A stretch of 64,000 nt of DNA from Rothia nasimurium (GCF_928391935.1 NZ_CAKMTD010000006.1:86309-150308), one strand, 5' to 3'. Shown: positions 24,182-32,475, numbered from the stretch's first letter. The notes: generated from the sequence alone by a model not told the origin. A program made the numbers and translations.

Positions 24182-25129
24182 ATGATGACCCCTGTTGCGC
24201 CTGCCATTCCCACCGATTCCTGCTCCCTGCCGGTCGATGAAAACCTGCCGGGCACCGCCGCCCGCGAGACACTCTGGGTTCTGCTGGAACACCCCGGCGG
24301 CTGGGGCCGCGACATTCTCGATGGCACCGTCTTTGGCCCCGATCTCTCCACCGCCCTCAAGGAGAAGATGGCGCAGCTCGGTGCCCGCCTACTCCTGATC
24401 CGCCAGCCCGGCCGTGAGGGGCAAAAAATCAAGGACGCCGGTGCCCGCCGTCGTGCCCTTCTAGCCGCCACCGGGGGCCGGGATTTTTCACCCGCCCGGC
24501 TCTACTCCTTTGAGGTAACCGGCGCAGAGGATTTACTCTCCCTCCCCCTCGAAACCCCTGAAAACATACCCGGGGCAGTTGTTTCACGTGAAACATTGAC
24601 CCTGGTCTGCACCCACTCCAAGCGTGACCGCTGCTGCGCGGTGCGGGGCCGCCCCATCGCGTCCTTTCTGGCAGAGCAACTCGCGGACGGCAGCGTCTGG
24701 GAGTGCTCCCACACCGGCGGGCACCGCTTCGCCCCGGTTGCCATCAGCCTACCCACCGGCTACACCTACGGGCGTCTGACCTTTGAGCAGGCCCTCACCC
24801 TGGCCCAGGAGGCCCAAGCCGGCCAGGTAGAACTCACTGGCCTGCGCGGACGCTCCTCCCACTCCCCCATGGAGCAGGTAGCCGAGGTAGCCGTCCGCAC
24901 CCTCCTTGCCGACGTCGGCGAGCGCCCCGGCCCCGACGACCTGAACCCCGGTGAAATGACCGCCACTGAGCCTGACCTGTATGCCGCCCACGTCGCCCAC
25001 CGCGACGGCCGCTTCTGGGTGGCAACTGCCCGCCGCACCGAGTTAGCGCCGCGTCCGGCGTCCTGCGGTAAGGACGACGCCCCCGCCTTCAGCTGGGAGG
25101 TCGTCAGCCTCGTTCAGGGGACCGCTTAA
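24182..25129 (+). CDS. Sucrase/ferredoxin-like family protein
   Basis: A 315-residue thioredoxin-fold ferredoxin-like protein. The cysteine-rich core is clear: LVCTHSKRDRCCAVRGRP around residue 145 and WECSHTGGHRFAPVAI around 180. This Cys/His pattern is typical of the family and probably holds a [2Fe-2S] cluster. The physiological partner is unknown in bacteria. I placed the start at the ATG at 24182; TACACT ends 7 nt upstream and no ribosome site is visible, so a leaderless mRNA is likely. The GTG two codons earlier and the ATG one codon later are alternatives. A perfect parS sequence lies within the gene. Confidence 0.88.
   Translation: MMTPVAPAIPTDSCSLPVDENLPGTAARETLWVLLEHPGGWGRDILDGTVFGPDLSTALKEKMAQLGARLLLIRQPGREGQKIKDAGARRRALLAATGGRDFSPARLYSFEVTGAEDLLSLPLETPENIPGAVVSRETLTLVCTHSKRDRCCAVRGRPIASFLAEQLADGSVWECSHTGGHRFAPVAISLPTGYTYGRLTFEQALTLAQEAQAGQVELTGLRGRSSHSPMEQVAEVAVRTLLADVGERPGPDDLNPGEMTATEPDLYAAHVAHRDGRFWVATARRTELAPRPASCGKDDAPAFSWEVVSLVQGTA
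24580..24595. other. parS site, perfect 16-bp consensus
   Basis: TGTTTCACGTGAAACA is a complete match to the canonical parS palindrome bound by ParB. It lies inside the sucrase/ferredoxin-like gene and encodes Val-Val-Ser-Arg-Glu-Thr in a linker before the cysteine core. A chance match of 16 bp is very unlikely. Confidence 0.92.
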
Positions 25130-25130
25130 A

Positions 25131-25199
25131 CGAAATGCGGGGTTTCTTTCGAACTGCGGATAGAATCACCGCATTTCGAAAGAAACCCCGCAACTCGCG
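25131..25199. repeat. Palindromic intergenic element, copy 4 (inverted core)
   Basis: Same long arms as the other copies, but the central core reads GCGGATAGAATCACCGC, the reverse complement of the core elsewhere. The copy is thus inserted in the opposite orientation. It lacks the CGTCCGTCCTTCT flank. It occupies the gap between two convergent genes, where it can act as a bidirectional terminator. Confidence 0.88.
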
Positions 25200-25212
25200 A
25201 AGCCTCGTTGGC

Positions 25213-25959
25213 CTAGACGACGCCGCTTGCCCCCAGCAGGGAGCCCACAGCGAAGGTAACGGCCAGGGCCAGGGCGCCACCGACGACGACGCGCAGAGCC
25301 GCCTTGCCGTAGTGCGGGGAGCCACCCCACCGAGCGCCCAGCGACCCGGTGACAGCCAGGGCGATCAGCACACCGGCGAAGGTCACCGGAATACGAATCG
25401 ACTCGGGGAAAACCAGAATCAGCAGGGTGGGTAGCAGGGCGCCGACCAGGAAGGCACCGGCTGACGCGAAGGCCGCTGACCAGGGGGAGGGAATATCCTC
25501 ATCGTCGATACCCAGCTCGAAGTGCAGGTGGGTTTTGAGGGCGTTCTTCTCGGTCATTTCGATAGCCGCCTTGCGGGCGGTTTCCGGGGAGATGCCGCGC
25601 TCTTCTAGGATTTCGGTCAGCTCATCCAGCTCATGCTCGGGCATGTCGCGCAGTTCAGCCTTTTCCTTGGCAATCAGGGCTTCCTGGCTGTCTACCTGGG
25701 AGGAGACTGAAACGTACTCACCCAGGGCCATAGAAATGGCACCACCGACCACGGCGGCCGCTGCGGCCACGCCAATAGCCGAGGTGCTGGTAGTTGCACC
25801 GGCAACACCGACCACAGTGGCGGCCACCGAAACAATACCGTCATTAGCGCCGAGGACGGCGGCCCGTAGGCGGTTCAGTTTCTCTTGGTAGGCACCGCCC
25901 ATGTCGTGGGCTTCACCGGTGTGGGAGTGGGGTGCGGTTTCCTTCGCTTGGTTCGTCAT
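25213..25959 (-). CDS. VIT1/CCC1-family metal transporter
   Basis: A 248-residue membrane protein. Helix 1-2 region: LRAAVLGANDGIVSVAATVVGVAG without its ends, a hallmark of VIT1/CCC1 iron/manganese transporters. Next comes AISMALGEYVSVSSQVDSQEA. The cytoplasmic metal-binding helical bundle is acidic (LDELTEILEERGISPETARKA). Three further helices end the protein. The likely role is export or sequestration of Fe2+/Mn2+. AAAGGC and TAGAGT both precede the ATG closely, so either a short leader or a leaderless mRNA is possible. It is convergent with the sucrase/ferredoxin-like gene. Confidence 0.92.
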   Translation of the reverse strand: MTNQAKETAPHSHTGEAHDMGGAYQEKLNRLRAAVLGANDGIVSVAATVVGVAGATTSTSAIGVAAAAAVVGGAISMALGEYVSVSSQVDSQEALIAKEKAELRDMPEHELDELTEILEERGISPETARKAAIEMTEKNALKTHLHFELGIDDEDIPSPWSAAFASAGAFLVGALLPTLLILVFPESIRIPVTFAGVLIALAVTGSLGARWGGSPHYGKAALRVVVGGALALAVTFAVGSLLGASGVV

Positions 25960-26058
25960 GCCTTTACTCTAGACCGGCTCGCGGGTGCTTTCTAGCGAGT
26001 ACCCAGTTACCCCATGTTCGGCGGGGCTTAACCGGCGGGTGAGGCTAGGCTGGGCTAC

Positions 26059-27048
26059 CTAGAGGCGGTCGAGGAACTCGCCCATGGCCCGGTAGGCGGC
26101 TGTGCGGGCGGGTTCGGGTGAGAGGAAGACGTCGTGGGTGGCTCCTTCGATAACCCGGCTGGTGACGTGCTTTCCCAACCCCGGGGACCAGCGGCGGATG
26201 CCCTGCACGTTGAGGACGGCGTCGAAGTCGTGGCGGTCGGTGGGGTTTTTGAGTGTGCCGGAGCGGGCTGAGGTGAGCACCAGGACGGGGGCCTGGATAT
26301 CGAGGCCGCGCTGGAGTTGCCGGTGGGCCCGGCGTACTGCCGCTAGCCAGCCTGCGTAGATGGGCGGGAAGTTGAGGGTTTTCCAGTCGGTGTTGAACTG
26401 CCAGGTGCCTGCGTGGTCGGCATGGAGGGAGCGGGCGTAGGCGTCTGCCTGCTCCTTTTGCACAATCGCGCGGGGCTTGAGGCGGGCGAGCGCGGTGACG
26501 GCGCTGGTCATGAGGGCGCGTTCGAGGGGGTTGTTGAAGTGGTCAAGCCAGGGGGAATTGAGGACGAGGGCGGTCAGCTCGGGCGGGGCGGTGCGGTCAG
26601 CCCAGAGGGAGGCGATGAGCCCGCCGGTGGAGTGGGCCATGAGGATGACCTGCCGGTGGCCGTCGCGGCCGGTGATGAGTTGCCAGGCAGCTGAAAGGTC
26701 ATCGAAGTAGTCGTTGAGGTTTTCGGTGTAGTTGGGGGTTTGGCCCGGACGCAGGGAGCGGCCGTATTTGCGCAGGTCAAGGGCGTAGAAGTCGTGGCCG
26801 CGCTCAGCCCACCAGTCGCCGAGGTCTTTTTGGAAGAAGTAGTCTACGAAGCCGTGGAGGTAGAGAACGGCGGGCTTGCCTGCCCCGTCTTGCCCCTGCG
26901 CGGACGACGGTAGCTGGGGAGCCGCGTCCGCCCCGCTGATATCTGCGGGCCGGTGGACGAGGGTGGCGACGAGGGGGCCTTCTGTGTCGTGGCCCAGGTC
27001 GATGGTTTCGGCGGTGTAGGGGGCACCGAGAATGTCTGGCTGTGTCAT
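26059..27048 (-). CDS. Alpha/beta hydrolase (serine aminopeptidase S33 type)
   Basis: A 329-residue soluble hydrolase. PAVLYLHGFVDYFFQKDLG carries the oxyanion HGF motif. The nucleophile elbow is in LMAHSTGGLIASLW, and a late HDVF (IEGATHDVFLSPE) supplies the catalytic His. This layout is that of monoglyceride-lipase-like S33 hydrolases; the substrate is unknown. The ATG at 27048 has TATAGT 7 nt upstream and no ribosome site, so the mRNA is probably leaderless. It is divergent from a ribbon-helix-helix gene whose ATG is 46 bp away, so the two promoters overlap. Confidence 0.88.
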   Translation of the reverse strand: MTQPDILGAPYTAETIDLGHDTEGPLVATLVHRPADISGADAAPQLPSSAQGQDGAGKPAVLYLHGFVDYFFQKDLGDWWAERGHDFYALDLRKYGRSLRPGQTPNYTENLNDYFDDLSAAWQLITGRDGHRQVILMAHSTGGLIASLWADRTAPPELTALVLNSPWLDHFNNPLERALMTSAVTALARLKPRAIVQKEQADAYARSLHADHAGTWQFNTDWKTLNFPPIYAGWLAAVRRAHRQLQRGLDIQAPVLVLTSARSGTLKNPTDRHDFDAVLNVQGIRRWSPGLGKHVTSRVIEGATHDVFLSPEPARTAAYRAMGEFLDRL

Positions 27049-27094
27049 AAAACCCACTATACTCTCGCGCGCATTTTCGTATTACGATATTTAT

Positions 27095-27346
27095 ATGGAA
27101 ACTATCAACGGCACCCCGGTAACAGAAGAGCAGATTCAAGCCTGGGCTGACGAGGCTGAAGCAGGCTACGCAGTAGAAAAATTTAAGAAACGCGGACGCC
27201 CAAGCCTCGGGAGCGCTCCTGCATCGGTCATTCCCGTCCGTATGGAGGAGGAGCTCCTTGCAGCCCTCTTACATAAGGCTGAGGTTGAGCATCTTAACCG
27301 TTCAGAAGCTATCCGTGCCGCCGTGTTGGCCTGGGTGAATACATGA
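27095..27346 (+). CDS. Ribbon-helix-helix antitoxin-like protein
   Basis: An 83-residue protein of CopG/RHH type. VIPVRMEEELLAALLHKAE gives the DNA-binding strand and first helix, and NRSEAIRAAVLAWVNT the second. The preceding KKRGRPSLG is basic and may also contact DNA. Such proteins are usually antitoxins of type II pairs and autorepressors. TACGAT ends 6 nt before the ATG, suggesting a leaderless start. No full-length toxin follows, only a 16-codon ORF overlapping the stop by ATGA. The earlier in-frame start, 21 codons upstream, lies in the divergent promoter. Confidence 0.8.
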   Translation: METINGTPVTEEQIQAWADEAEAGYAVEKFKKRGRPSLGSAPASVIPVRMEEELLAALLHKAEVEHLNRSEAIRAAVLAWVNT

Positions 27347-27393
27347 TTTCGGTTCCACCGTTCAGCTCTCAAACATGGAATGTAGAGGCATAG
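27343..27393 (+). pseudogene. 16-codon ORF coupled to the RHH gene, possible toxin remnant
   Basis: The ATG overlaps the RHH stop (ATGA), as toxin genes often do. It reads MISVPPFSSQTWNVEA and stops. No frame continues as a convincing toxin before the next gene. It may be the start of a truncated toxin or simply chance. The stretch 27394-27501 contains nothing else that I recognise except the AAGGAC ribosome site of the next gene. Confidence 0.3.
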
Positions 27394-27501
27394 AGCCATT
27401 CACCGCTAACATTCTTATAGAAGTGATACCCGCAACACCCCGCAGGTATCTCATGCAAAAGACCCCTTGCTCCTCTTCTTAGATTTATAAGGACACCACC
27501 C

Positions 27502-29157
27502 ATGACCTACACCGTTAGCGACTACCTGCTTGACCGTCTTGTTTCCCTGGGCGCTACCGATATTTTCGGTGTGCCCGGCGACTTTAACCTGCAGTTCCTT
27601 GACCATGTGATTGCCCACGAGCAGCTGACTTGGGTAGGTAACGCGAATGAGCTCAACGCCGGGTATGCGGCGGACGGTTACGCCCGCGTGGGCGGTATTG
27701 GTGCCCTGGTGACCACCTACGGGGTGGGTGAGCTTTCCGCTATTAACGCAACGGCCGGCTCCTACGCCGAGCACGTTCCCGTCCTGCATATTGTGGGTGC
27801 CCCGTCCAAGGACGCCCAGGCCGCCCACCTGACCATGCACCACACCCTGGGCGACGGCGACTTCACCCACTTTATTCGTATGGCCTCTGAGGTGTCCTGC
27901 GCGGTTGCTAACCTTGAACACGCCACCGCTACCGCCGAGATCGACCGCGTGCTGCGCGAGATGATGATTCAGAAGCGCCCCGGCTACATTCTGCTGGCAA
28001 CCGACGTTGCGCGGGTGGAGGTGGCCCCGCCGTCCGGCCCCTTGGACGTCCCCGTTGCCCTCTCCTCCCCCGGTGCCCTGGAGAGTTTCCGTGCCGACCT
28101 GGCCGAGGTGCTGGCGGGCAAGCAGACCACGGTGCTTGCTGATCTTTTGGTTCACCGCATGGGTGCGCAGGCTAACCTGACCGAGATGCTGGCGGCAACC
28201 GGCCTGCCTTATGCCACCCTGATGTGGGGTAAGACCCTGGTGGACGAGTCCAAGCCGGCTTTTGCTGGTATTTACGCCGGGGTGGTGTCGTCGGCCCGCA
28301 CCAAGGACGCCGTGGAGCAGGCAGAAGCTCTGATCTGCGCGGGCGTGACCTTCACCGACACCACGACCGCCGGTTTCTCCCAGAACCTGCCCGAGAATAC
28401 CGTCTTTTTGGGTGCCCAGACCGCCAAGATTGGCCGCAAGACCTACGCCCCGCTGACCCTCGATACCGCCCTTGACCTGGTGCGGGAGGTCGCCCTTGAG
28501 GTAGGCGCAGCCCCCAAGGAGCTACTGCCCTGGGATGAAGAAACCCACGAAGACATCGACATGGAGGCCCCGCTGACCCAGGACGTCCTCTGGTCCCTGC
28601 TCTCCCGCGAGCTGTCCCCGGGCAACATTGTGGTGGCTGACCAGGGCACCTCCTTCTTCGGCATGGCCTCCCGCCGTTTCCCCGAGAATTCCATGTTTAT
28701 CGGCCAGCCCCTGTGGGGTTCAATCGGCTATACCCTGCCTGCCATGCTGGGGGCTGCTATTGCAGACCGCCAGGCGCGTGGCGTCCTGCTCATTGGTGAC
28801 GGCTCAGCCCAGCTGACCTTCCAGGAGATCGGCACCATGCTGGAGCAGAAAATTAACCCGGTGGTGGTGCTAATTAATAATGACGGCTACACGGTGGAAC
28901 GCGCTATTCACGGCGCTACCCAGCCCTACAACGATATTCGTAGCTACAACTGGCAGCTGATCCCGGCAGCTCTGGGTGCGACCGAGGACGATGTGCTCAT
29001 GCTGCGCGTGACCACCGCCGCCGAGCTGTTGGAGGCGACCGCCCTGACCCAGACCACCCGTGACAAGCTGGTGTTCCTGGAGGTCATGATGGGTAAGGAC
29101 GACGTGCCCGCCCTGCTGGCTGACGTCGCCGCCGCGCTCACCCGCGCCAACTCCTAG
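27502..29157 (+). CDS. ThDP-dependent 2-oxo acid (pyruvate/indolepyruvate) decarboxylase
   Basis: A 551-residue enzyme of the pyruvate decarboxylase family. The catalytic Glu lies in GNANELNAGYAADGYAR. The active-site His pair lies in LTMHHTLGDGDF. The ThDP/Mg motif is GDGSAQLTFQEIGTML to VVLINNDGYTVERAIHG. Such enzymes turn pyruvate, indolepyruvate, phenylpyruvate or branched 2-oxo acids into aldehydes. The HH and GDG motifs do not decide which substrate. AAGGAC precedes the ATG. No ThDP riboswitch is evident upstream. A hairpin terminator follows. Confidence 0.92.
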   Translation: MTYTVSDYLLDRLVSLGATDIFGVPGDFNLQFLDHVIAHEQLTWVGNANELNAGYAADGYARVGGIGALVTTYGVGELSAINATAGSYAEHVPVLHIVGAPSKDAQAAHLTMHHTLGDGDFTHFIRMASEVSCAVANLEHATATAEIDRVLREMMIQKRPGYILLATDVARVEVAPPSGPLDVPVALSSPGALESFRADLAEVLAGKQTTVLADLLVHRMGAQANLTEMLAATGLPYATLMWGKTLVDESKPAFAGIYAGVVSSARTKDAVEQAEALICAGVTFTDTTTAGFSQNLPENTVFLGAQTAKIGRKTYAPLTLDTALDLVREVALEVGAAPKELLPWDEETHEDIDMEAPLTQDVLWSLLSRELSPGNIVVADQGTSFFGMASRRFPENSMFIGQPLWGSIGYTLPAMLGAAIADRQARGVLLIGDGSAQLTFQEIGTMLEQKINPVVVLINNDGYTVERAIHGATQPYNDIRSYNWQLIPAALGATEDDVLMLRVTTAAELLEATALTQTTRDKLVFLEVMMGKDDVPALLADVAAALTRANS

Positions 29158-29176
29158 CCCCTGTTGCCCCCGCTGT

Positions 29177-29221
29177 GTCACGACGTCCGGGCCTCCAGTG
29201 GCCGCCCGCAGGCGTCGTGAC
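29177..29221 (+). terminator. Hairpin terminator after the decarboxylase
   Basis: GTCACGACG (29177-29185) pairs perfectly with CGTCGTGAC (29213-29221). GC-rich sequence in the loop can pair further, and CCCCC/GGGGG can extend the base. It lies 20 bp beyond the stop codon. No U-run follows. Confidence 0.6.
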
Positions 29222-29248
29222 GGGGGCGGGACGGGCTGCCCCAGGACG

Positions 29249-29334
29249 GAATTTTGGTAGCGTAGGATAGGGAATTTTGGTAGCGTAGGATAGGGAATTT
29301 TGGTAGCGTAGGATAGGGAATTTTGGTAGCGTAG
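29249..29334 (+). repeat. 23-bp iterons upstream of the AAA/DUF4143 gene
   Basis: A 23-bp unit starting GAATTTTGGTAGCGTAGGAT is repeated head to tail at 29249, 29272 and 29295, with a partial fourth copy from 29318. The copies are identical. Units abut with no spacer, so this is not a CRISPR array. The array ends 20 bp before the ATG of the ATPase gene. It may be a set of binding sites for autoregulation or a copy-number-variable promoter element, since each unit contains TAGGAT. Confidence 0.92.
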
Positions 29335-29353
29335 AGAGCGGAATATTCGGATT

Positions 29354-30628
29354 ATGGCCTTGTCAGACGGAATATCACCATATCTGCACAGGACGCTCGA
29401 CCGCGAGCTCTCCTTCCTCATGCCTTACGCTTCCGCTATTGCGATTGATGGCCCCAAGGGTGTTGGCAAAACAGGCACAGCCAGCCGCCATGCAGACACT
29501 ATTTTTTACCTTGATCAGGTAGAACAGCAGAACATTATGCGGGCTGATCCCTCATTCACAGCGGCACCAGCCGGTTCCTTACTCTTTGATGAGTGGCAGT
29601 ATGTTCCAGAGGTGTGGAACTCGGTGCGTCGTCAGGTTGATCAGGGCGCTCCCCCGGGGCGTTTTTTGCTCACGGGTAGTGTCTCCCCTCTTGCAGGTGT
29701 TGACACCCACAGCGGGGCGGGGCGCATTCTGAGCCTGCGCATGCGTCCTCTGACTTACTATGAACGCTATCGTCCGCACGCACCTGTGAGTCTCTCAGAA
29801 CTCCTGCTTGGGGAGGGCGACCCCGTCGCGGGCCAAACGACTCAGGCAACGCTTGAGGACTACTTCACCGCAATTGTCAGTAGCGGTTTCCCCGGCATTT
29901 TCCAGGCCCCGGAGCAGATTCGCCGGCGTCTGCTTGACGCCTACCTCCAGCGCGTCATCGACAAGGATTTACCCGACTCAGGGTATGCAGTAAGACGCCC
30001 TGAAACCTTCCGCCGCTGGCTCACCGCCTATGCGGCGGCAAGTTCTACCACCACAAGTTATTCTCGAATTCTCGACGCAACGAGTGCAGGTGACGGTAGC
30101 CAGCCTGCCAAGACAACTACCGCAATGTACCGGGATTTTTTGATGAAGTTGTGGCTCCTTGACCCGGTGCCTGGATGGGTTCCGGTCAATAATGAGTTCA
30201 CGAAGCTCGCGGTTGCCCCTAAGCACCAGTTGGCAGACCCTGCCCTGGCTGCGCGACTTCTGGGCTTAGGAGCACGGGGGCTGGCAACAGCGCAGGGGGC
30301 TCATATGGCTGGGCCCCTCTTCGAATCGTTGGTCACCCTCAGTGTACGCACTGCTGCCCAGGCTGCTGAGGCTACGGTGAGTCACCTGCGCACGCCCAAG
30401 GGGGATAGGGAGGTTGATTTGATTGTTCAGGGGCCCGAGGGGCAGGTTCTGGGTATTGAGGTGAAGTTGACCGCGAGCGTTACGGACGCGGACGTCCGCC
30501 ACCTCCTGTGGTTGCGGGAGAAGGCAGGGGGTGCGGTAACGAACCTGGTGGTGGTGACAACTGGCTCTCAGGCTTACCGCCGTCAGGACGGCGTAGCGGT
30601 AGTCCCGCTGGCCCTTTTAGCTGAGTAA
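29354..30628 (+). CDS. AAA ATPase with DUF4143 (nuclease-like C-terminus)
   Basis: A 424-residue protein of the AAA_14/DUF4143 group. Walker A is GPKGVGKT around residue 37 and Walker B is LLFDEWQYV around 77. TGS (LLTGSVSP) is the sensor region. The C-terminal DUF4143 part ends with REVDLIVQGPEGQVLGIEVKLT, where D, E and K recall the PD-(D/E)XK nuclease core. Family members are frequent in variable genomic regions and their role is unknown; mobile or defence functions are speculative. It is preceded by perfect 23-bp iterons and followed convergently by hipA. No ribosome site is obvious. Confidence 0.88.
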   Translation: MALSDGISPYLHRTLDRELSFLMPYASAIAIDGPKGVGKTGTASRHADTIFYLDQVEQQNIMRADPSFTAAPAGSLLFDEWQYVPEVWNSVRRQVDQGAPPGRFLLTGSVSPLAGVDTHSGAGRILSLRMRPLTYYERYRPHAPVSLSELLLGEGDPVAGQTTQATLEDYFTAIVSSGFPGIFQAPEQIRRRLLDAYLQRVIDKDLPDSGYAVRRPETFRRWLTAYAAASSTTTSYSRILDATSAGDGSQPAKTTTAMYRDFLMKLWLLDPVPGWVPVNNEFTKLAVAPKHQLADPALAARLLGLGARGLATAQGAHMAGPLFESLVTLSVRTAAQAAEATVSHLRTPKGDREVDLIVQGPEGQVLGIEVKLTASVTDADVRHLLWLREKAGGAVTNLVVVTTGSQAYRRQDGVAVVPLALLAE

Positions 30629-30713
30629 CGTCCGGGCCCCAGGCGGGGCGAGCAGGGCCGCCAAGGGCTGCACCCAAAACCAGCAAGCCAGCTCCCCCAC
30701 TAGCCCCTATGAC

Positions 30714-32024
30714 CTAGTCCCCCCGACCCAGAAGAGTCAGCGTCACATCAGATAGGTGTTTGACCTCCGGGTACAGACGCTCAGGCAAAGCACTGTTTCC
30801 TATGGCCTTAGACTCTGCAGTGAATACAGCCTCTAATGCAACCGGCAATCTCTCTGCAATCTCCCTCACCGTTGCTACCACCCAATCTGCGTCTATGCTG
30901 GCCGCTCCTGCAAACCTCTCCCAATGCCTACGAGTAATCTTGCCAAAGCGCCGTTCGCCCCCAATAGCCATAGCAGCCTTTCTCAGCTCGTCAGAAACCC
31001 CAGGAAGCCCATCGTTTTCGCTATAGCCAAACTCCGAGCCTCCCGGCTCGTAGGGTAAGGCTGAGGCAACATCATAAAAAGGAGCCAAAACCAAGCGACC
31101 GTTAGGAAGGTGTATCAGCGAATAATTTTTCGCGTGGGCATCAGGAGCACCCAACAGATAGTTGCCGATAAGCCCTTGAACGAATTTTTCAATTTCTGAG
31201 TCAGCCGCCCCGTTCAGCCTTAAAACTTCAATTATTTTTAGGGCGCTGGGCCCTTTATTGGATTCGTATTTATTCTGCGGGAGGGTAGAGGTTGCCTGGC
31301 AGAAATCCTCCTGGTGCAGACGCATAACCTGCCCATCACCTAGGCGTAAACGGTCATAACGACTAACAATAATTGCCGGTACTCCATCGAAAGTACGGTA
31401 CTCCGTGGAAGCAACCGCTAGCCCCACTTCGCCCAAGGCCTTAAGGCAGAGGTGCTCATTAAGAGCCTGATCTTTTAAGGTATGAATACCCGGCTTAAAG
31501 ATATGGGTTGTTGGTTCTGCACCTCTAGCTTCGAACCAGCCACCGTTCTCCTGTCGTAGCGCAAATTTACTCTGTGCACCAGCCAAGGACCACCGCTCCC
31601 GAGGAAGAATCCATGACTGCCCCGAATCTGCCAGGCTCCTCAAACGGTTAGCTATTGTTTCTTCATCGCAGGAGATCAACTCACCAGTAAGGTTCAGAGA
31701 GGGGTCTTCACTGTCGGGGTCGAAAAACTGAACCGCTCCGGCGCAGTCAGCACCAATGTGTTCAAGCAAGGCAAAAGGATTTCGGGGGGAAACACCAAAC
31801 TCCCGCCCCAAGGCCTCACGCACCCCGTAGCCTTCTGGCACAAGGCCCTCGATAAAAGCTCTCGTCACTTTTGCTGAGTAAGGGGCTTCACGCACTGGCA
31901 TAGCAACTGAGAGCTGCAGAGTATCACTCACACCAGAAAAGTATTGGAAGGAAAGACTGCCTGCGCCTGACTGTCTAAGAGTGCCGATTTTTTGACCATA
32001 GGAGTAGGCTACAAGTTGTTTCAT
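30714..32024 (-). CDS. hipA: HipA-family Ser/Thr kinase toxin
   Basis: A 436-residue HipA. The N-terminal subdomain (FQYFSGVSDTLQLSVAMP) is followed by the ATP-binding LAGAQSKFALRQENGG, the catalytic loop LLGAPDAHAKNYSLIHL, and the metal motif FYDVASALPYEP. HipA kinases inactivate glutamyl-tRNA synthetase or related enzymes by phosphorylation and induce dormancy. Its ATG overlaps the hipB stop by 4 bp, giving translational coupling. All key residues are present, so the toxin is probably active. Lower G+C than its neighbours fits horizontal transfer. Confidence 0.93.
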   Translation of the reverse strand: MKQLVAYSYGQKIGTLRQSGAGSLSFQYFSGVSDTLQLSVAMPVREAPYSAKVTRAFIEGLVPEGYGVREALGREFGVSPRNPFALLEHIGADCAGAVQFFDPDSEDPSLNLTGELISCDEETIANRLRSLADSGQSWILPRERWSLAGAQSKFALRQENGGWFEARGAEPTTHIFKPGIHTLKDQALNEHLCLKALGEVGLAVASTEYRTFDGVPAIIVSRYDRLRLGDGQVMRLHQEDFCQATSTLPQNKYESNKGPSALKIIEVLRLNGAADSEIEKFVQGLIGNYLLGAPDAHAKNYSLIHLPNGRLVLAPFYDVASALPYEPGGSEFGYSENDGLPGVSDELRKAAMAIGGERRFGKITRRHWERFAGAASIDADWVVATVREIAERLPVALEAVFTAESKAIGNSALPERLYPEVKHLSDVTLTLLGRGD

Positions 32025-32386
32025 GACTTTCTACCACCTTCTAGGGTGGCACGCACTTCTTGCTGCAACCTAGTCTCACCGAAAAGGTGGCTCAGCTGGT
32101 CGTCCGTAGGGAAAATAATATCGGGCATATCGTCTGTCGTTTCTTTAGGGCTCTGCGCCCGCTCTTCCGCAGACCAGGACAGGGTGATATCGACTCCCAG
32201 AACCTTCAACAGGTCCAGAACTTTACCCAACTCTGCCCTAGGGCGTTTGCCCTGCTCGATACCGCTTATCCATTCGCGTGAAACCTTAGCTCTTTGGGCA
32301 AGCTCTTGCTGGGTTAGACCAGATTTTGTGCGGGCGTCATGGATAAAAGCTCCCAGATTTTTCTGATGGGTGATTTTCCGCTCCAT
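32021..32386 (-). CDS. hipB: HipB-like XRE antitoxin
   Basis: A 121-residue antitoxin with an XRE helix-turn-helix (RTKSGLTQQELAQRAKVSREWISGIEQGKRP). A C-terminal tail of about 50 residues (MPDIIFPTDDQLSHLFGETRL) probably binds HipA. I chose the ATG at 32386 because GGAAGG lies 5 nt upstream; a GTG six codons earlier is the alternative. HipB represses its own operon. Two direct copies of ATGTGAACGTAC upstream are likely operators. Confidence 0.9.
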   Translation of the reverse strand: MERKITHQKNLGAFIHDARTKSGLTQQELAQRAKVSREWISGIEQGKRPRAELGKVLDLLKVLGVDITLSWSAEERAQSPKETTDDMPDIIFPTDDQLSHLFGETRLQQEVRATLEGGRKS

Positions 32387-32437
32387 TTTTACCTTCCGCA
32401 CCACAAGAGTTATGTGTCAACACGTCCACACCATTGC

Positions 32438-32475
32438 ATGTGAACGTACCATCACAATATCAAATGTGAACGTAC
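32438..32475 (-). promoter_or_regulatory. Direct-repeat operators of hipBA
   Basis: ATGTGAACGTAC occurs at 32438-32449 and 32464-32475, 26 bp apart, so both face the same side of the helix after about 2.5 turns or bind separate dimers. A weaker relative, ATGTGTCAACACGT, lies at 32412, nearer the gene. Position just upstream of hipB fits autorepression by HipB or HipBA. Confidence 0.6.

Noticed and set aside
27394..27501. ThDP riboswitch in front of the ThDP-dependent decarboxylase
   Set aside because: No CUGAGA-type core or suitable helices are visible in the short leader.
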